Below are positions 46,337-53,216 of a stretch of DNA of 64,000 nt, piece by piece. This DNA is from Flavobacterium filum DSM 17961 (lineage in GTDB: Bacteria > Bacteroidota > Bacteroidia > Flavobacteriales > Flavobacteriaceae), in the NCBI RefSeq assembly GCF_000425465.1, contig NZ_AUDM01000004.1, positions 1 through 64,000 of the forward strand, written 5' to 3'. Made by a program: the position numbers and the translations under genes. Under the pieces are notes generated by a model. The model was not told where the DNA came from. It worked only from the letters and a program-made list of their open reading frames with translations, and searched no databases. Position 1 is the stretch's first letter; each line of letters begins with the position of its first letter.

Positions 46337-46449
46337 TTTTCACGTAATAAAAAAATCGTATCCGGATTGATCTAAACAAATAAAAAAATAAAATAACGTG
46401 ATTATCTTTTACCTGGTTTAATCCGGAAAACCATTTTCACGTTAAAATG
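46337..46449. repeat. Left cluster of TCACGTTA-type motifs
   Basis: Non-coding. TCACGTAATAAA (46340-46351), AATAACGTGATTAT (inverted copy, 46392-46405) and TCACGTTAAAA (46438-46448), with TCCGGA twice (46361, 46422). The same words recur at 50636-50788, so the two clusters bracket the block of packaging, lysis and moron genes. Confidence 0.65.
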
Positions 46450-46471
46450 TTTAACTTTAAAATAAATAATC

Positions 46472-46675
46472 ATGGGAATGTTTTCAAATGATCCACTTGC
46501 TAAAGCTCTTGGATTTGGTAAAAAAACCACTCGTAAAAGACGTAAAAAAGGCACAAAAACTGCCGCCGAAAAAAAAGCCTATTTAGCTGGTAAGCGTACC
46601 GGATTGAAAGTAGGACAAAGAAAAGGTTACAGAAGAGGCAAAATGTCTGGAATGATGTCTCGCCGAAGATATTAA
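46472..46675 (+). CDS. Highly basic protein, likely phage genome-binding
   Basis: 67 residues with runs KKTTRKRRKKGTK and GLKVGQRKGYRRGKM and a C-terminal RRRY; almost a third Lys/Arg and almost no acidic residues. Such proteins usually condense packaged nucleic acid. It starts 23 bp after a cluster of repeated motifs. Role inferred from charge only. Confidence 0.7.
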   Translation: MGMFSNDPLAKALGFGKKTTRKRRKKGTKTAAEKKAYLAGKRTGLKVGQRKGYRRGKMSGMMSRRRY

Positions 46676-46690
46676 TCTAAATCAATATAT

Positions 46691-46867
46691 ATGTCTTTAA
46701 ATTATAAAACTATCCGTCATTTATCTTTAAAAAAGAAAATGACGGAATTAGAAAAACTTACTTTACAAGAGTTAAAAGATTTTCTAACGAATTATAAAAT
46801 ACCTTTTCCAAAAGGTAAAAAAGCAACGAAAGAAGCTTTATTAAAAATCATTTTAGCAAAAACCTAG
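46691..46867 (+). CDS. SAP-like DNA-binding small protein, 58 residues
   Basis: Residues 18-56 (MTELEKLTLQELKDFL then PFPKGKKATKEALLKII) match the helix-loop-helix pattern of SAP domains, which bind AT-rich DNA. Preceded by a basic LKKK stretch. 15 bp after the basic protein and 3 bp before the next gene. Together the pair may organise the phage genome. Confidence 0.65.
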   Translation: MSLNYKTIRHLSLKKKMTELEKLTLQELKDFLTNYKIPFPKGKKATKEALLKIILAKT

Positions 46868-46870
46868 ATT

Positions 46871-47290
46871 ATGCCTAATTTTACTGTTATAGCTGTTTTA
46901 ATCGTTTCTTTTTATTTTTTGTTTACAAAAAAAAAGAAAGTAGATTTATCAGATTTAGTTATTACTAACCCTGATGGAACGATTCAAGGTTTTGGATTGC
47001 CTACAATTAACCAAGCAAAGGCAAAAGGTATTGCTAACCGTCTTTGGGATGAAATGGGCTCAACTTTTATAACAAGTGAATCTAAAGTGCTTGCCGAGTT
47101 GCAAGGACTTAACCAAGCAGACTATGTACTTGTTTTTGATGCTTTTGGTTTAAAACCTTATGATACTATTTTTTCCGGTAGTGGTACTTTTTGGGGCAAA
47201 GACCAAAATTTAACACAATGGATTTCACATGAAATTACTAGTTCATCAAACCTTGCTAAATTGAAAACTTGGTTTCCATCATTTTTTTAA
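46871..47290 (+). CDS. Phage protein with N-terminal membrane anchor, 139 residues
   Basis: MPNFTVIAVLIVSFYFLF then KKKKVD: an N-terminal membrane anchor with positive-inside stop, followed by a soluble helical domain of about 110 residues with several Trp and Phe. Several proteins in this element share this hydrophobic-start-then-KKK form. Its 3' end overlaps the oppositely oriented PLD gene by 12 bp. Function unknown. Confidence 0.6.
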   Translation: MPNFTVIAVLIVSFYFLFTKKKKVDLSDLVITNPDGTIQGFGLPTINQAKAKGIANRLWDEMGSTFITSESKVLAELQGLNQADYVLVFDAFGLKPYDTIFSGSGTFWGKDQNLTQWISHEITSSSNLAKLKTWFPSFF

Positions 47291-47896
47291 GATTGGTTTT
47301 GCAAAAGAAGTATTGCCGTTTGAAATTTCCCCAGTAAGATGGCAATACTTTTCTTTATAATGAATGTTTTTATAAACATTCCATTTTGCAAAAGCTTCTT
47401 TACAAAATGGTTTATTCGGATTGAAATTTATTTTAACTCCGGTTCGAATACAAAAACCAATTTTATTGTCAAGTTTATTTGACAATTTTTCTAAAAAAGA
47501 ATTTTCTATAATTTCTGATGCTGCATTTAAAATTTCTTGATATCCTTTTTCATTTTTTTCAAATAAAACACTTAATTCAAAATTGTTTTCTTCTGAAAAT
47601 TTGTAAAAGTTCATACTTGAAACGATACATATTTTATCGCTATAATATATTTTAGCGTGTAAATTTTCACAAAATAAGATGCTTAAGTTTTTTATTGAAT
47701 GTAGATTATTTTCAAGTTCCGGTAACATATCTGTTTTACCGTAAACAATTGTTATATCTATTTTCTTATTAATAATTTCATCTAAATATTTGTTTTTTAT
47801 CTGTAGATACGGACTTATAATACCGACAAATTCATCAGCTTTTTTTATCATTTCAAGTATTTTTTTACTTGTTTCTTTTGTTTTTAAAATTTCCAC
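47279..47896 (-). CDS. Phospholipase-D-family protein, single HKD motif (moron)
   Basis: 205 residues. HAKIYYSD then SSMN is an HxK(x4)D...S-x-N catalytic motif at about residues 100-118, with the fold start VGIISPYLQIKN. One HKD motif suggests a homodimeric Nuc-type nuclease or lipase. The C-terminus FCIRTGVKINFNPNKPFC resembles the zinc-ribbon-like tail of chromosomal PLD relatives but has lost several cysteines. It is the only leftward gene inside the rightward block, so it probably has its own promoter and a lysogenic role (superinfection or host-defence related, inferred). Confidence 0.75.
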   Translation of the reverse strand: MEILKTKETSKKILEMIKKADEFVGIISPYLQIKNKYLDEIINKKIDITIVYGKTDMLPELENNLHSIKNLSILFCENLHAKIYYSDKICIVSSMNFYKFSEENNFELSVLFEKNEKGYQEILNAASEIIENSFLEKLSNKLDNKIGFCIRTGVKINFNPNKPFCKEAFAKWNVYKNIHYKEKYCHLTGEISNGNTSFAKPILKK

Positions 47897-47919
47897 ATTA
47901 ATAAATTTATTTCAAAATT

Positions 47920-48273
47920 ATGAAATTTCAATATATTCTGATTTTAATTTTAGCTTTTTTCTTTTTTTCTAAAAAGAAAAACACACCAATTGTTGAAGGT
48001 GGCGGTTTGGTTTTAGATGGTGTTACTGATGACTTTGGCAATACTATTGCCGCTGTCGGCAATTATAACACACCTGAACAAATTGCAGATAATACACCTA
48101 AAGTATCTATTCCTAATGTTCCAAATTTAGTTGTTGTTGAAACAACACCACCACCGAAAACAAGTGATTTTTCAACGATTCCACCAAGTACATCAAATCC
48201 AAAACAACTTATATCACTTGATATAAACCCTTTTGAAATTGTTATTGAAAAATTAGTAAACCATTACCAGTAA
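47920..48273 (+). CDS. Phage protein with N-terminal membrane anchor and Pro/Thr-rich tail
   Basis: 117 residues: FQYILILILAFFFF, a KKK stop, then a low-complexity Thr/Pro/Val-rich extracellular-like region (VETTPPPKTSDFSTIPPSTS). The linker-like tail could reach through peptidoglycan. Followed 4 bp later by the M23 peptidase, also membrane-anchored. No known family. Confidence 0.6.
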   Translation: MKFQYILILILAFFFFSKKKNTPIVEGGGLVLDGVTDDFGNTIAAVGNYNTPEQIADNTPKVSIPNVPNLVVVETTPPPKTSDFSTIPPSTSNPKQLISLDINPFEIVIEKLVNHYQ

Positions 48274-48277
48274 AAAA

Positions 48278-48733
48278 ATGAGAAACAATTATATCATTAT
48301 TGCTGTAATTGTTTTGTTTTATTTACTTTTTAAAAAAGTTAAAATGAAATATCCAATTATTATACCCTTTCGAATTACTTCGAAATATGGTAATAGAAAA
48401 CATCCCGTTTCTGGAAATATTTCTTTCCATAATGGTATAGACATTGCTGTTCCTATTGGTACTCACATTATCAATCCATATAACGGTGTAGTTAAAAATA
48501 TTAATACTCATTCTACTGGTGGAAAACAATTAATCATTCAACATGATAATGGTTTTACAACCGGTTACGCACATCTTGAAAATAATTCTTTTTTTCAAAT
48601 TGGTGATAAAGTAAAACAAGGTGAAGTCATTGCCACTACTGGAAATACTGGTATATCTACCGGACCACATTTACATCTTACTTTGAGAAAAGATGGTGTT
48701 TTAGTTAACCCTGAAAGTTATTTCAATGTTTAA
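48278..48733 (+). CDS. Membrane-anchored M23 (lysostaphin-type) peptidase
   Basis: 151 residues: N-terminal anchor (YIIIAVIVLFYLLF), then an M23 domain with TSKYGNRKHPVSG, the zinc ligands His and Asp in SFHNGIDIAVP, and the HLH pair in TGPHLHLTL. It would cut peptidoglycan cross-bridges; the anchor suggests a virion membrane enzyme for entry or a lysis enzyme. Overlaps the next gene by 8 bp. Confidence 0.9.
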   Translation: MRNNYIIIAVIVLFYLLFKKVKMKYPIIIPFRITSKYGNRKHPVSGNISFHNGIDIAVPIGTHIINPYNGVVKNINTHSTGGKQLIIQHDNGFTTGYAHLENNSFFQIGDKVKQGEVIATTGNTGISTGPHLHLTLRKDGVLVNPESYFNV

Positions 48734-48944
48734 ATTTTTTTTATCTCTGATAATTTTAGCTTTAATTATAATTATTTTAACAGCTATTGTCCTGATTTCT
48801 CCATTTATATGTATATATGCCACAACTTCACTATTTGTAAAGCCTAAAATAGAACAACCTAAAAGTGGTTTTTTAGGCTCAATTATTAAATCATTTATCC
48901 ATGAAAACAACTCAAAACGGAATACAACTACTCAAAAATCATGA
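48726..48944 (+). CDS. Small phage membrane protein, 72 residues
   Basis: Long hydrophobic N-terminal stretch (FFLSLIILALIIIILTAIVL and onward, one or two segments) and a polar tail. It overlaps the M23 gene by 8 bp and the lysozyme gene by 44 bp. Could be a spanin-like or second holin component. Confidence 0.5.
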   Translation: MFKFFLSLIILALIIIILTAIVLISPFICIYATTSLFVKPKIEQPKSGFLGSIIKSFIHENNSKRNTTTQKS

Positions 48945-49452
48945 AGGTTTACGTCTTCGTGCTTATGATGATTTACAGCCCAATCTTACAATAACATCAG
49001 CTTCACAAATCAAAGGAATTTTAACTATTGGTTACGGTCATACTGGTACTGATGTTTATGTTGGTCAAACAATTACAGAAGCGAAAGCAGAAGAATTTTT
49101 AAAAGCTGATTTAATCAGATTTGAAAATAATTTAAATGCGAAAGTTTTAGTTCCAATTACATCAAATATTTTTGACGCTCTTATTTCCTTTTCTTACAAC
49201 GTAGGAAATGGAAATTTTAATAAATCTACTTTATTGAAATTGTTGAATCAGAATAATTATACTGATGCAGCTGAAGAATTTTTGAAATGGACAAAAGCTG
49301 GTGGAAAGGTATTAACTGGATTAGTTCATCGTAGAAATGATGAGCGTGAATTATTTTTAAATGGTATTGGTGTACTTCAAATAGAAACACCCTCAAAAAA
49401 TGGATTATCTGCACTTGCAAAAGCTGCAATAACTTTAACTTTATTAGGATAA
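48901..49452 (+). CDS. Phage lysozyme, GH24 (T4-type muramidase)
   Basis: 183 residues. Catalytic Glu in LLKNHEGLRLRAYDD, then ILTIGYGHTG (catalytic-site Gly-Tyr-Gly-His-Thr) and LISFSYNVGNGNF; VHRRNDERELFLNG near the end is typical. Cuts the MurNAc-GlcNAc bond. No signal peptide, so release needs a holin. An extra C-terminal hydrophobic tail (SALAKAAITLTLLG) may attach it to a membrane or virion. Starts inside the previous gene. Confidence 0.92.
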   Translation: MKTTQNGIQLLKNHEGLRLRAYDDLQPNLTITSASQIKGILTIGYGHTGTDVYVGQTITEAKAEEFLKADLIRFENNLNAKVLVPITSNIFDALISFSYNVGNGNFNKSTLLKLLNQNNYTDAAEEFLKWTKAGGKVLTGLVHRRNDERELFLNGIGVLQIETPSKNGLSALAKAAITLTLLG

Positions 49453-49628
49453 TGAAATCATTAACTATATACTACCTTGTTATATCTTTAACTTTTATTG
49501 AATTTTTCAATATTTTTAATCCTTTGATACTTGGTGCTATTTATGTAGCATCATTTATATATACATTATTCAAAGCTTTTAATGAGATACATAAGTACTT
49601 AATCAGAAACAATAATGATAAAAAATAG
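49452..49628 (+). CDS. Small phage membrane protein, 58 residues
   Basis: MKSLTIYYLVISLTFIEFF then NPLILGAIYVASFIYTLF: two membrane segments and a basic tail. Start overlaps the lysozyme stop by one base (TAATG-type) and the end overlaps the next gene by 14 bp, so translational coupling is likely. Holin-like size. Confidence 0.55.
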   Translation: MKSLTIYYLVISLTFIEFFNIFNPLILGAIYVASFIYTLFKAFNEIHKYLIRNNNDKK

Positions 49629-49848
49629 ATATAGACAAAAATTTGTTTATTTCAAATTTGAAGTCGAAACTGATAAAAATCGATCTTGGGATAAAAAGTA
49701 TTTTGTTTATAACAAAAAACGTAAAAGAGTACAAATATCTCAATTAAGATTTGATGAGGCTTTACAAAAAGCCTATTCTTATTCAACATCTTTTGCCGAT
49801 GCTTATTTTTTTACAATTAAGCGTTATACAATGAAATTCAAAATCTAA
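49615..49848 (+). CDS. Phage protein of unknown function, 77 residues
   Basis: Basic, Tyr/Phe-rich soluble protein (YRQKFVYFKFEVETDKNRSW). It overlaps both neighbours (14 bp and 1 bp). No motif recognised. Confidence 0.5.
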   Translation: MIKNRYRQKFVYFKFEVETDKNRSWDKKYFVYNKKRKRVQISQLRFDEALQKAYSYSTSFADAYFFTIKRYTMKFKI

Positions 49849-50246
49849 TGGAAAAAATATTAAAAGTAATAAACGGAATCTTTTCTTCTCCAATTCAAGG
49901 CGTACTTGATAAAATATTTCCAGATAAAAATGAAAAACTAAAATTTGAAATGCAACTTCGAGAAATTATTTTTAAAGAAATGGAGCTTGAATTTAAAGAT
50001 TTAGAAAATGCTAGACAGATGCAAATTGAAGCATTACGACAAAATGATTTATTTTCAAAAAGATTTGTTTATTATCTTTCATTAGGTGTATTATTAAATT
50101 CTTTTTTCGCTGGTGCAATGGCTTTTTTTGTCACATTTCCATCTGAAAATAAAGAATTAGTAATGATGTATTATTCTTTTAGCTTTATTATAGCTGGTAG
50201 CCAAATTATGCAGTTTTTTTTCGGTAGATCTAAACACGAAAACTAA
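49848..50246 (+). CDS. Holin-like protein (3TM gene-transfer-agent holin type)
   Basis: 132 residues: amphipathic N-terminus (INGIFSSPIQGVLDKIFPDK), a charged helical middle (KLKFEMQLREIIFKEMELEF), then two membrane segments (VYYLSLGVLLNSFFAGAMAF; YYSFSFIIAGSQIMQFFFG). The DKIFPDKNEK start followed by an EL/Q-rich helix resembles the GTA_holin_3TM family. With the lysozyme upstream, it would form the lesion releasing the enzyme. Confidence 0.65.
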   Translation: MEKILKVINGIFSSPIQGVLDKIFPDKNEKLKFEMQLREIIFKEMELEFKDLENARQMQIEALRQNDLFSKRFVYYLSLGVLLNSFFAGAMAFFVTFPSENKELVMMYYSFSFIIAGSQIMQFFFGRSKHEN

Positions 50247-50251
50247 AATTT

Positions 50252-50572
50252 ATGAAAAAAAAATATATAAAACAATTAATTGAACTTGTTTTAAAAGGTC
50301 ACGACTATCAAATAGTTCCTTACTATAGTCACACAAATAAACCAAATCATACATTTAATGAAAGCAATATTATTTATATTGCTAAAATATCTGAGGTTGG
50401 TGCATTGTTATTTTTGCAAGACAATTTAATCAAACCATTAAATGAAAATATTTTTTACATATTTGATTCATGCAAAAGCAATCAAAATTTAACAATTCAA
50501 GGTTATTGCATAAAAACAAATGATAAAATTTTATTAACCAAATTACTTTCAGAATATTTTTATAAAGGTTAA
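50252..50572 (+). CDS. Phage protein of unknown function, 106 residues
   Basis: Soluble, mixed helix and strand, with GHDYQIVPYYSHTNKPNHTF near the N-terminus. Last gene of the rightward block, closed by a terminator. No family recognised. Confidence 0.55.
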   Translation: MKKKYIKQLIELVLKGHDYQIVPYYSHTNKPNHTFNESNIIYIAKISEVGALLFLQDNLIKPLNENIFYIFDSCKSNQNLTIQGYCIKTNDKILLTKLLSEYFYKG

Positions 50573-50576
50573 AATA

Positions 50577-50610
50577 AAAGCATCTACTATTTTAGTGGAT
50601 GCTTTTTTTT
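50577..50610 (+). terminator. Terminator of the rightward phage block
   Basis: AAAAGCATCTACT pairs with AGTGGATGCTTTT (one G-U) and is followed by a T-run, 5 bp after the stop at 50572. Confidence 0.88.
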
Positions 50611-50635
50611 TGGCCAAATTTTGCACTTTTATTTT

Positions 50636-50788
50636 AACGTTAATTTAGTAACCGGTTCTGGAGATCTTTTTACCAAAATCACGTTAAAAAATTTATCTAC
50701 AGATATTACCCGGATAATAAAATCACGTTAAAAGTAAAATTCCGCAAGCAAAGCACACCCGGAACTTAAAATTTAATCACGTAATAAA
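50636..50788. repeat. Right cluster of TCACGTTA-type motifs
   Basis: AACGTTAA (50636-50643), ATCACGTTAAAAA (50678-50690), ATCACGTTAAAA (50722-50733) and ATCACGTAATAAA (50776-50788), the last overlapping the 3' end of the RHH-like gene. CCGG words are interspersed. Spacing of the three main copies is 44 and 54 bp. Same words as the cluster at 46337-46449. Confidence 0.65.
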
Positions 50789-51012
50789 TTTTTTAAATCA
50801 ATAATAACATCTTTATATTTTTCTAATTTTTCAATTTTTTCAATTAGCAATTTATTATTTTCTTTTAATTTTTTTATTATTTCTTTTTTTTCATTTCTAT
50901 CTCTCAAAGCAACTTCTAAAGCTTTTGAAGCTGTTTTAACTTCAAATTCTTTCATAACATCTTTGATGTTATTCTCAAAATCACTATTAATATTTCTGAC
51001 ATCTATATTCAT
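50773..51012 (-). CDS. Ribbon-helix-helix-like protein with coiled-coil tail
   Basis: 79 residues. MNIDVRNINSDFENNIKDVM then FEVKTASKALEVAL fits the strand-helix-helix pattern of Arc/MetJ-type regulators; residues 43-79 are a Lys/Glu/Leu coiled coil (KKLKENNKLLIEKIEKLEKY). A small DNA-binding regulator is the best guess; the repeats overlapping its 3' end are possible targets. Last gene of the leftward module, 2 bp after its neighbour. Confidence 0.6.
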   Translation of the reverse strand: MNIDVRNINSDFENNIKDVMKEFEVKTASKALEVALRDRNEKKEIIKKLKENNKLLIEKIEKLEKYKDVIIDLKNLLRD

Positions 51013-51014
51013 TA

Positions 51015-51239
51015 TTACACATTTATATAATTAAACATTAACCAATAAAATAATTCGTATAAGCAGTACATAATAACTGCTAAAACAATGTAAGGAATAC
51101 AACCAAAGTACATTGGTAAATCTTCTTCTTTATTTTCAAATTCTTTTATTTCCAATTCTGTAAAACTTCTATTAAAATCTTCTTTAGGATTTTTAATATT
51201 TTTTTTATGATTGTATTTTTTTAAATTATTCATTTTCAT
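51015..51239 (-). CDS. Small membrane protein of the leftward phage module, 74 residues
   Basis: Basic N-terminus (NNLKKYNHKKNIKNPKED), acidic middle, and a C-terminal membrane segment (IPYIVLAVIMYCLYELFYWLMF). C-tail-anchored layout. Overlaps the upstream gene by 14 bp. Function unknown. Confidence 0.55.
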   Translation of the reverse strand: MKMNNLKKYNHKKNIKNPKEDFNRSFTELEIKEFENKEEDLPMYFGCIPYIVLAVIMYCLYELFYWLMFNYINV

Positions 51240-51657
51240 TAATTTTTGAATTAAACATTTTTGTTTGAATACCTAAACCTTCACTTATTTCATATTTTTT
51301 TATCCACTTCATTATAATTAAAGCTTCTTCTTTTCTAGTCTTATCAGCATTTAAATGAATATAGTTAACTGAATCATTATTTTTTGCTAAAATTTTTGTG
51401 TTGTTATCTTCAAATGATATGTACCAATATTTAGAATATTCTTTTAAAATATCTTTACATATATCCACCATATCAAACACACTTTCTTTTCTTTTTAATA
51501 CTGCTTCATTTACACGAATTCTTTCAATGTTACACACACTATTCAAAATTCTTTGTTCATACGTAGAATCTATTCTAAATGCCTTTTTTAGTCTTAAATG
51601 ATTATCACTTACATTTTGTAATAATACTTTTTCTATACTTTTTAATATTTCTTCCAT
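51226..51657 (-). CDS. Phage protein of unknown function, 143 residues
   Basis: Soluble, helical, charged; KRKESVFDMVDICKDILKEY in the middle. No motif recognised. Between a 112-residue ORF (12-bp gap) and the small membrane protein (14-bp overlap) in the leftward module. Confidence 0.55.
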   Translation of the reverse strand: MEEILKSIEKVLLQNVSDNHLRLKKAFRIDSTYEQRILNSVCNIERIRVNEAVLKRKESVFDMVDICKDILKEYSKYWYISFEDNNTKILAKNNDSVNYIHLNADKTRKEEALIIMKWIKKYEISEGLGIQTKMFNSKINENE

Positions 51658-51669
51658 AATTTCTAAAAG

Positions 51670-51990
51670 TTATTTTGTTATAAATTCAATTTTAAGGTGG
51701 TTTCTAAATTTTTTGCTATATACTTGAGTTTTACAATCAATCGCCTCGTTAAAAGCTTTATTTGCTTCTATTTTACCAATTATCTTATGTAGATTACCAG
51801 CACCAACTAAAAAAGTTCGTGTAGGATTCTCAAAAAATCTATATCTAATCAAAAAGTTACGATTAATCAATTTAATCATTAAAGCATCTTTAGAAAGCAA
51901 TCTTTCTAAAGATTCCGCTTTGGGCGGGTCGGGTGGGAATAATACAGGATTTTTTTCAAATCCTGTATTCATTAACTTTTTATTCTTCAT
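51670..51990 (-). CDS. Phage protein of unknown function, about 106 residues
   Basis: I prefer the ATG at 51990 (MKNKKLMNTGFEKNP); an upstream ATG at 52008 adds six residues. PVLFPPDPPKAESLERLL looks like a flexible linker, followed by a basic C-terminal half. Overlaps the previous gene's end by about 11 bp. Function unknown. Confidence 0.5.
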   Translation of the reverse strand: MKNKKLMNTGFEKNPVLFPPDPPKAESLERLLSKDALMIKLINRNFLIRYRFFENPTRTFLVGAGNLHKIIGKIEANKAFNEAIDCKTQVYSKKFRNHLKIEFITK

Positions 51991-52228
51991 ACATTCTTCT
52001 TTTATCAAACAATTCTTTTATTTCTTCTGCACATCCTATCCAACTTTTATAATTTATGAAACTAACCTTTCCTTCATTTACTTTTTTTTCATCTTCTTTT
52101 AATAGGTTATCTTTTTCACTAATAACTATATCTGCAAAAGTCTCTAATCCTTGCATTATAAAAGCTTGTTGTAATGCTCCATACTTTGATGAGTTCATCA
52201 ATTTATTAATCAATTCTGTATTTGTCAT
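51980..52228 (-). CDS. Mobile-element hypothetical protein, 82 residues
   Basis: LINKLMNSSKYGALQQAFIM then LETFADIVISEKD. Helical, soluble. Proteins of this style occur on Bacteroidota plasmids and other mobile elements, but no function is known to me. 12 bp after the RadC-like gene. Confidence 0.55.
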   Translation of the reverse strand: MTNTELINKLMNSSKYGALQQAFIMQGLETFADIVISEKDNLLKEDEKKVNEGKVSFINYKSWIGCAEEIKELFDKRRMYEE

Positions 52229-52240
52229 ATCTATAAATTT

Positions 52241-52672
52241 TTAAATTAAATTTTCAGCTACCATACTCAAATAACCATTTTTCGTCAAAATAATATGGTC
52301 CATTACCATAATATCTAATAACATCAAACATTTTTTAATTTTTTCAGTGATTAAAATATCATTCTCACTTGCTTGTAATTTTCCTGATGGGTGGTTGTGA
52401 GCTAATACAACACTTATTGCTAAACTTTCAACGGCATATTTCGCCACAATACGTACATCTACTACAGTCCCGGTAATACCTCCCTGAGAAATTTTTGCAT
52501 AACCTATTGTTTGATTTGAAATATTTAACATCAGTATGAAAAAAGATTCAAAAATTTCAATGTCATCATTGTATAATTCCCGTATAAATTTTGCCGCATC
52601 TTCATTTGTTACAATTTTTACTCTTGGAAAATTCGTTTGAATAGTTTTTAATTCGTACATTTTTGCATTCAT
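52241..52672 (-). CDS. RadC-like MPN/JAB-domain protein
   Basis: 143 residues, essentially the MPN domain alone: VVLAHNHPSGKLQASENDILIT contains the HxHx(7)S-x-x-D-type zinc site, followed by LDIMVMDHIILTKNGYLSM. The N-terminal HhH part of chromosomal RadC is absent. Such short RadC proteins are common on plasmids, phages and islands; the biochemical role is unsettled. First gene of the leftward module, directly downstream of the long palindrome. Confidence 0.88.
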   Translation of the reverse strand: MNAKMYELKTIQTNFPRVKIVTNEDAAKFIRELYNDDIEIFESFFILMLNISNQTIGYAKISQGGITGTVVDVRIVAKYAVESLAISVVLAHNHPSGKLQASENDILITEKIKKCLMLLDIMVMDHIILTKNGYLSMVAENLI

Positions 52673-52694
52673 AATTTTTAAGATTTTAGTTAAA

Positions 52695-53171
52695 CTTTTT
52701 TTTGATACATTCAGATTTTAGATTTTAGATTTTAGAGCCTAATTTTTATTTCCTTTTCTGAACTGATTATTTTTAAGAACTTTTAATACATTCATCTTTT
52801 TGAGTTTTGAGTTTCTTCGCCTTTTACATTCCACCATATGAAAATTCCATTTTAATAAGCAATCGAAAGCCGTTTAAATCTAGATTTTAAGCCTTTTTTT
52901 TCTTTCAATAACATTGAAAAAAAAGGCTATAAAATCTTTTTAAGGCGGCTTGCGTAATTGTGTTTAAAATGGAATTTTTCAACTTTGAATGTAAAAAGCG
53001 GGGACACTCAAAATTCATGAATGTGTTAAAAGCTTAAAAAAGAAGTTCAAATTAAAAAAGGAAATACTCTACAGCGTAACGAAGTGAAGCGTTCCAAAAG
53101 CGTAGCGATAAAGAAAATAATAACTCTTAAAATTATGTTAAAATCTAAATTTTAAGTATCACAAAAAAATG
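52695..53171. repeat. Imperfect palindrome of about 480 nt centred at 52911
   Basis: Paired blocks (left with right): 52890-52909 with 52913-52928; 52883-52889 with 52930-52936; 52868-52872 with 52946-52950; 52844-52855 with 52964-52975 (12/12); 52819-52831 with 52987-52999; 52802-52811 with 53007-53016; 52780-52795 with 53017-53032 (15/16); 52747-52757 with 53056-53066; 52696-52708 with 53156-53169. The loop is only 3 nt. The right arm holds an unpaired insert at about 53067-53138. Several mismatches would be G-U in the plus-strand RNA. Confidence 0.8.
53073..53108 (+). repeat. Direct repeats AGCGTARCGA
   Basis: AGCGTAACGA (53073-53082) and AGCGTAGCGA (53099-53108) flank GTGAAGCGTTCC. They form the GC-richer insert in the right arm of the palindrome. 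Iteron-like candidates for Rep binding. Confidence 0.45.
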
Positions 53172-53216
53172 TTGACGTCGCCAGTAACTACGTCAACTTA
53201 CAGTCCGAATCTCGGA
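53171..53216 (+). other. Two adjacent short hairpins, candidate nick/origin site
   Basis: GTTGACG (53171-53177) with CGTCAAC (53191-53197), 13-nt loop; and TCCGA (53204-53208) with TCGGA (53212-53216), 3-nt loop. They follow the long palindrome immediately. Rolling-circle initiators commonly nick in or beside such hairpins. Confidence 0.5.

Noticed and set aside
46337-50788. CRISPR-like array from the repeated TCACGTTA words
   Set aside because: Repeats are too short, occur in both orientations and have irregular spacing; no cas genes.
51398-51601. Plus-strand ORFs in the leftward phage module (also 51920-52244)
   Set aside because: Shadows of overlapping minus-strand genes with coupled starts and stops.
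52695-53171. Retron msr/msd or group II intron RNA
   Set aside because: No reverse transcriptase anywhere in the element, and the palindrome lacks a recognisable domain V or msr layout.
52695-53171. Pair of inverted insertion-sequence remnants
   Set aside because: No transposase fragment and no terminal repeats with target duplication; the 3-nt loop fits a hairpin better than two inserted copies. Not fully excluded.
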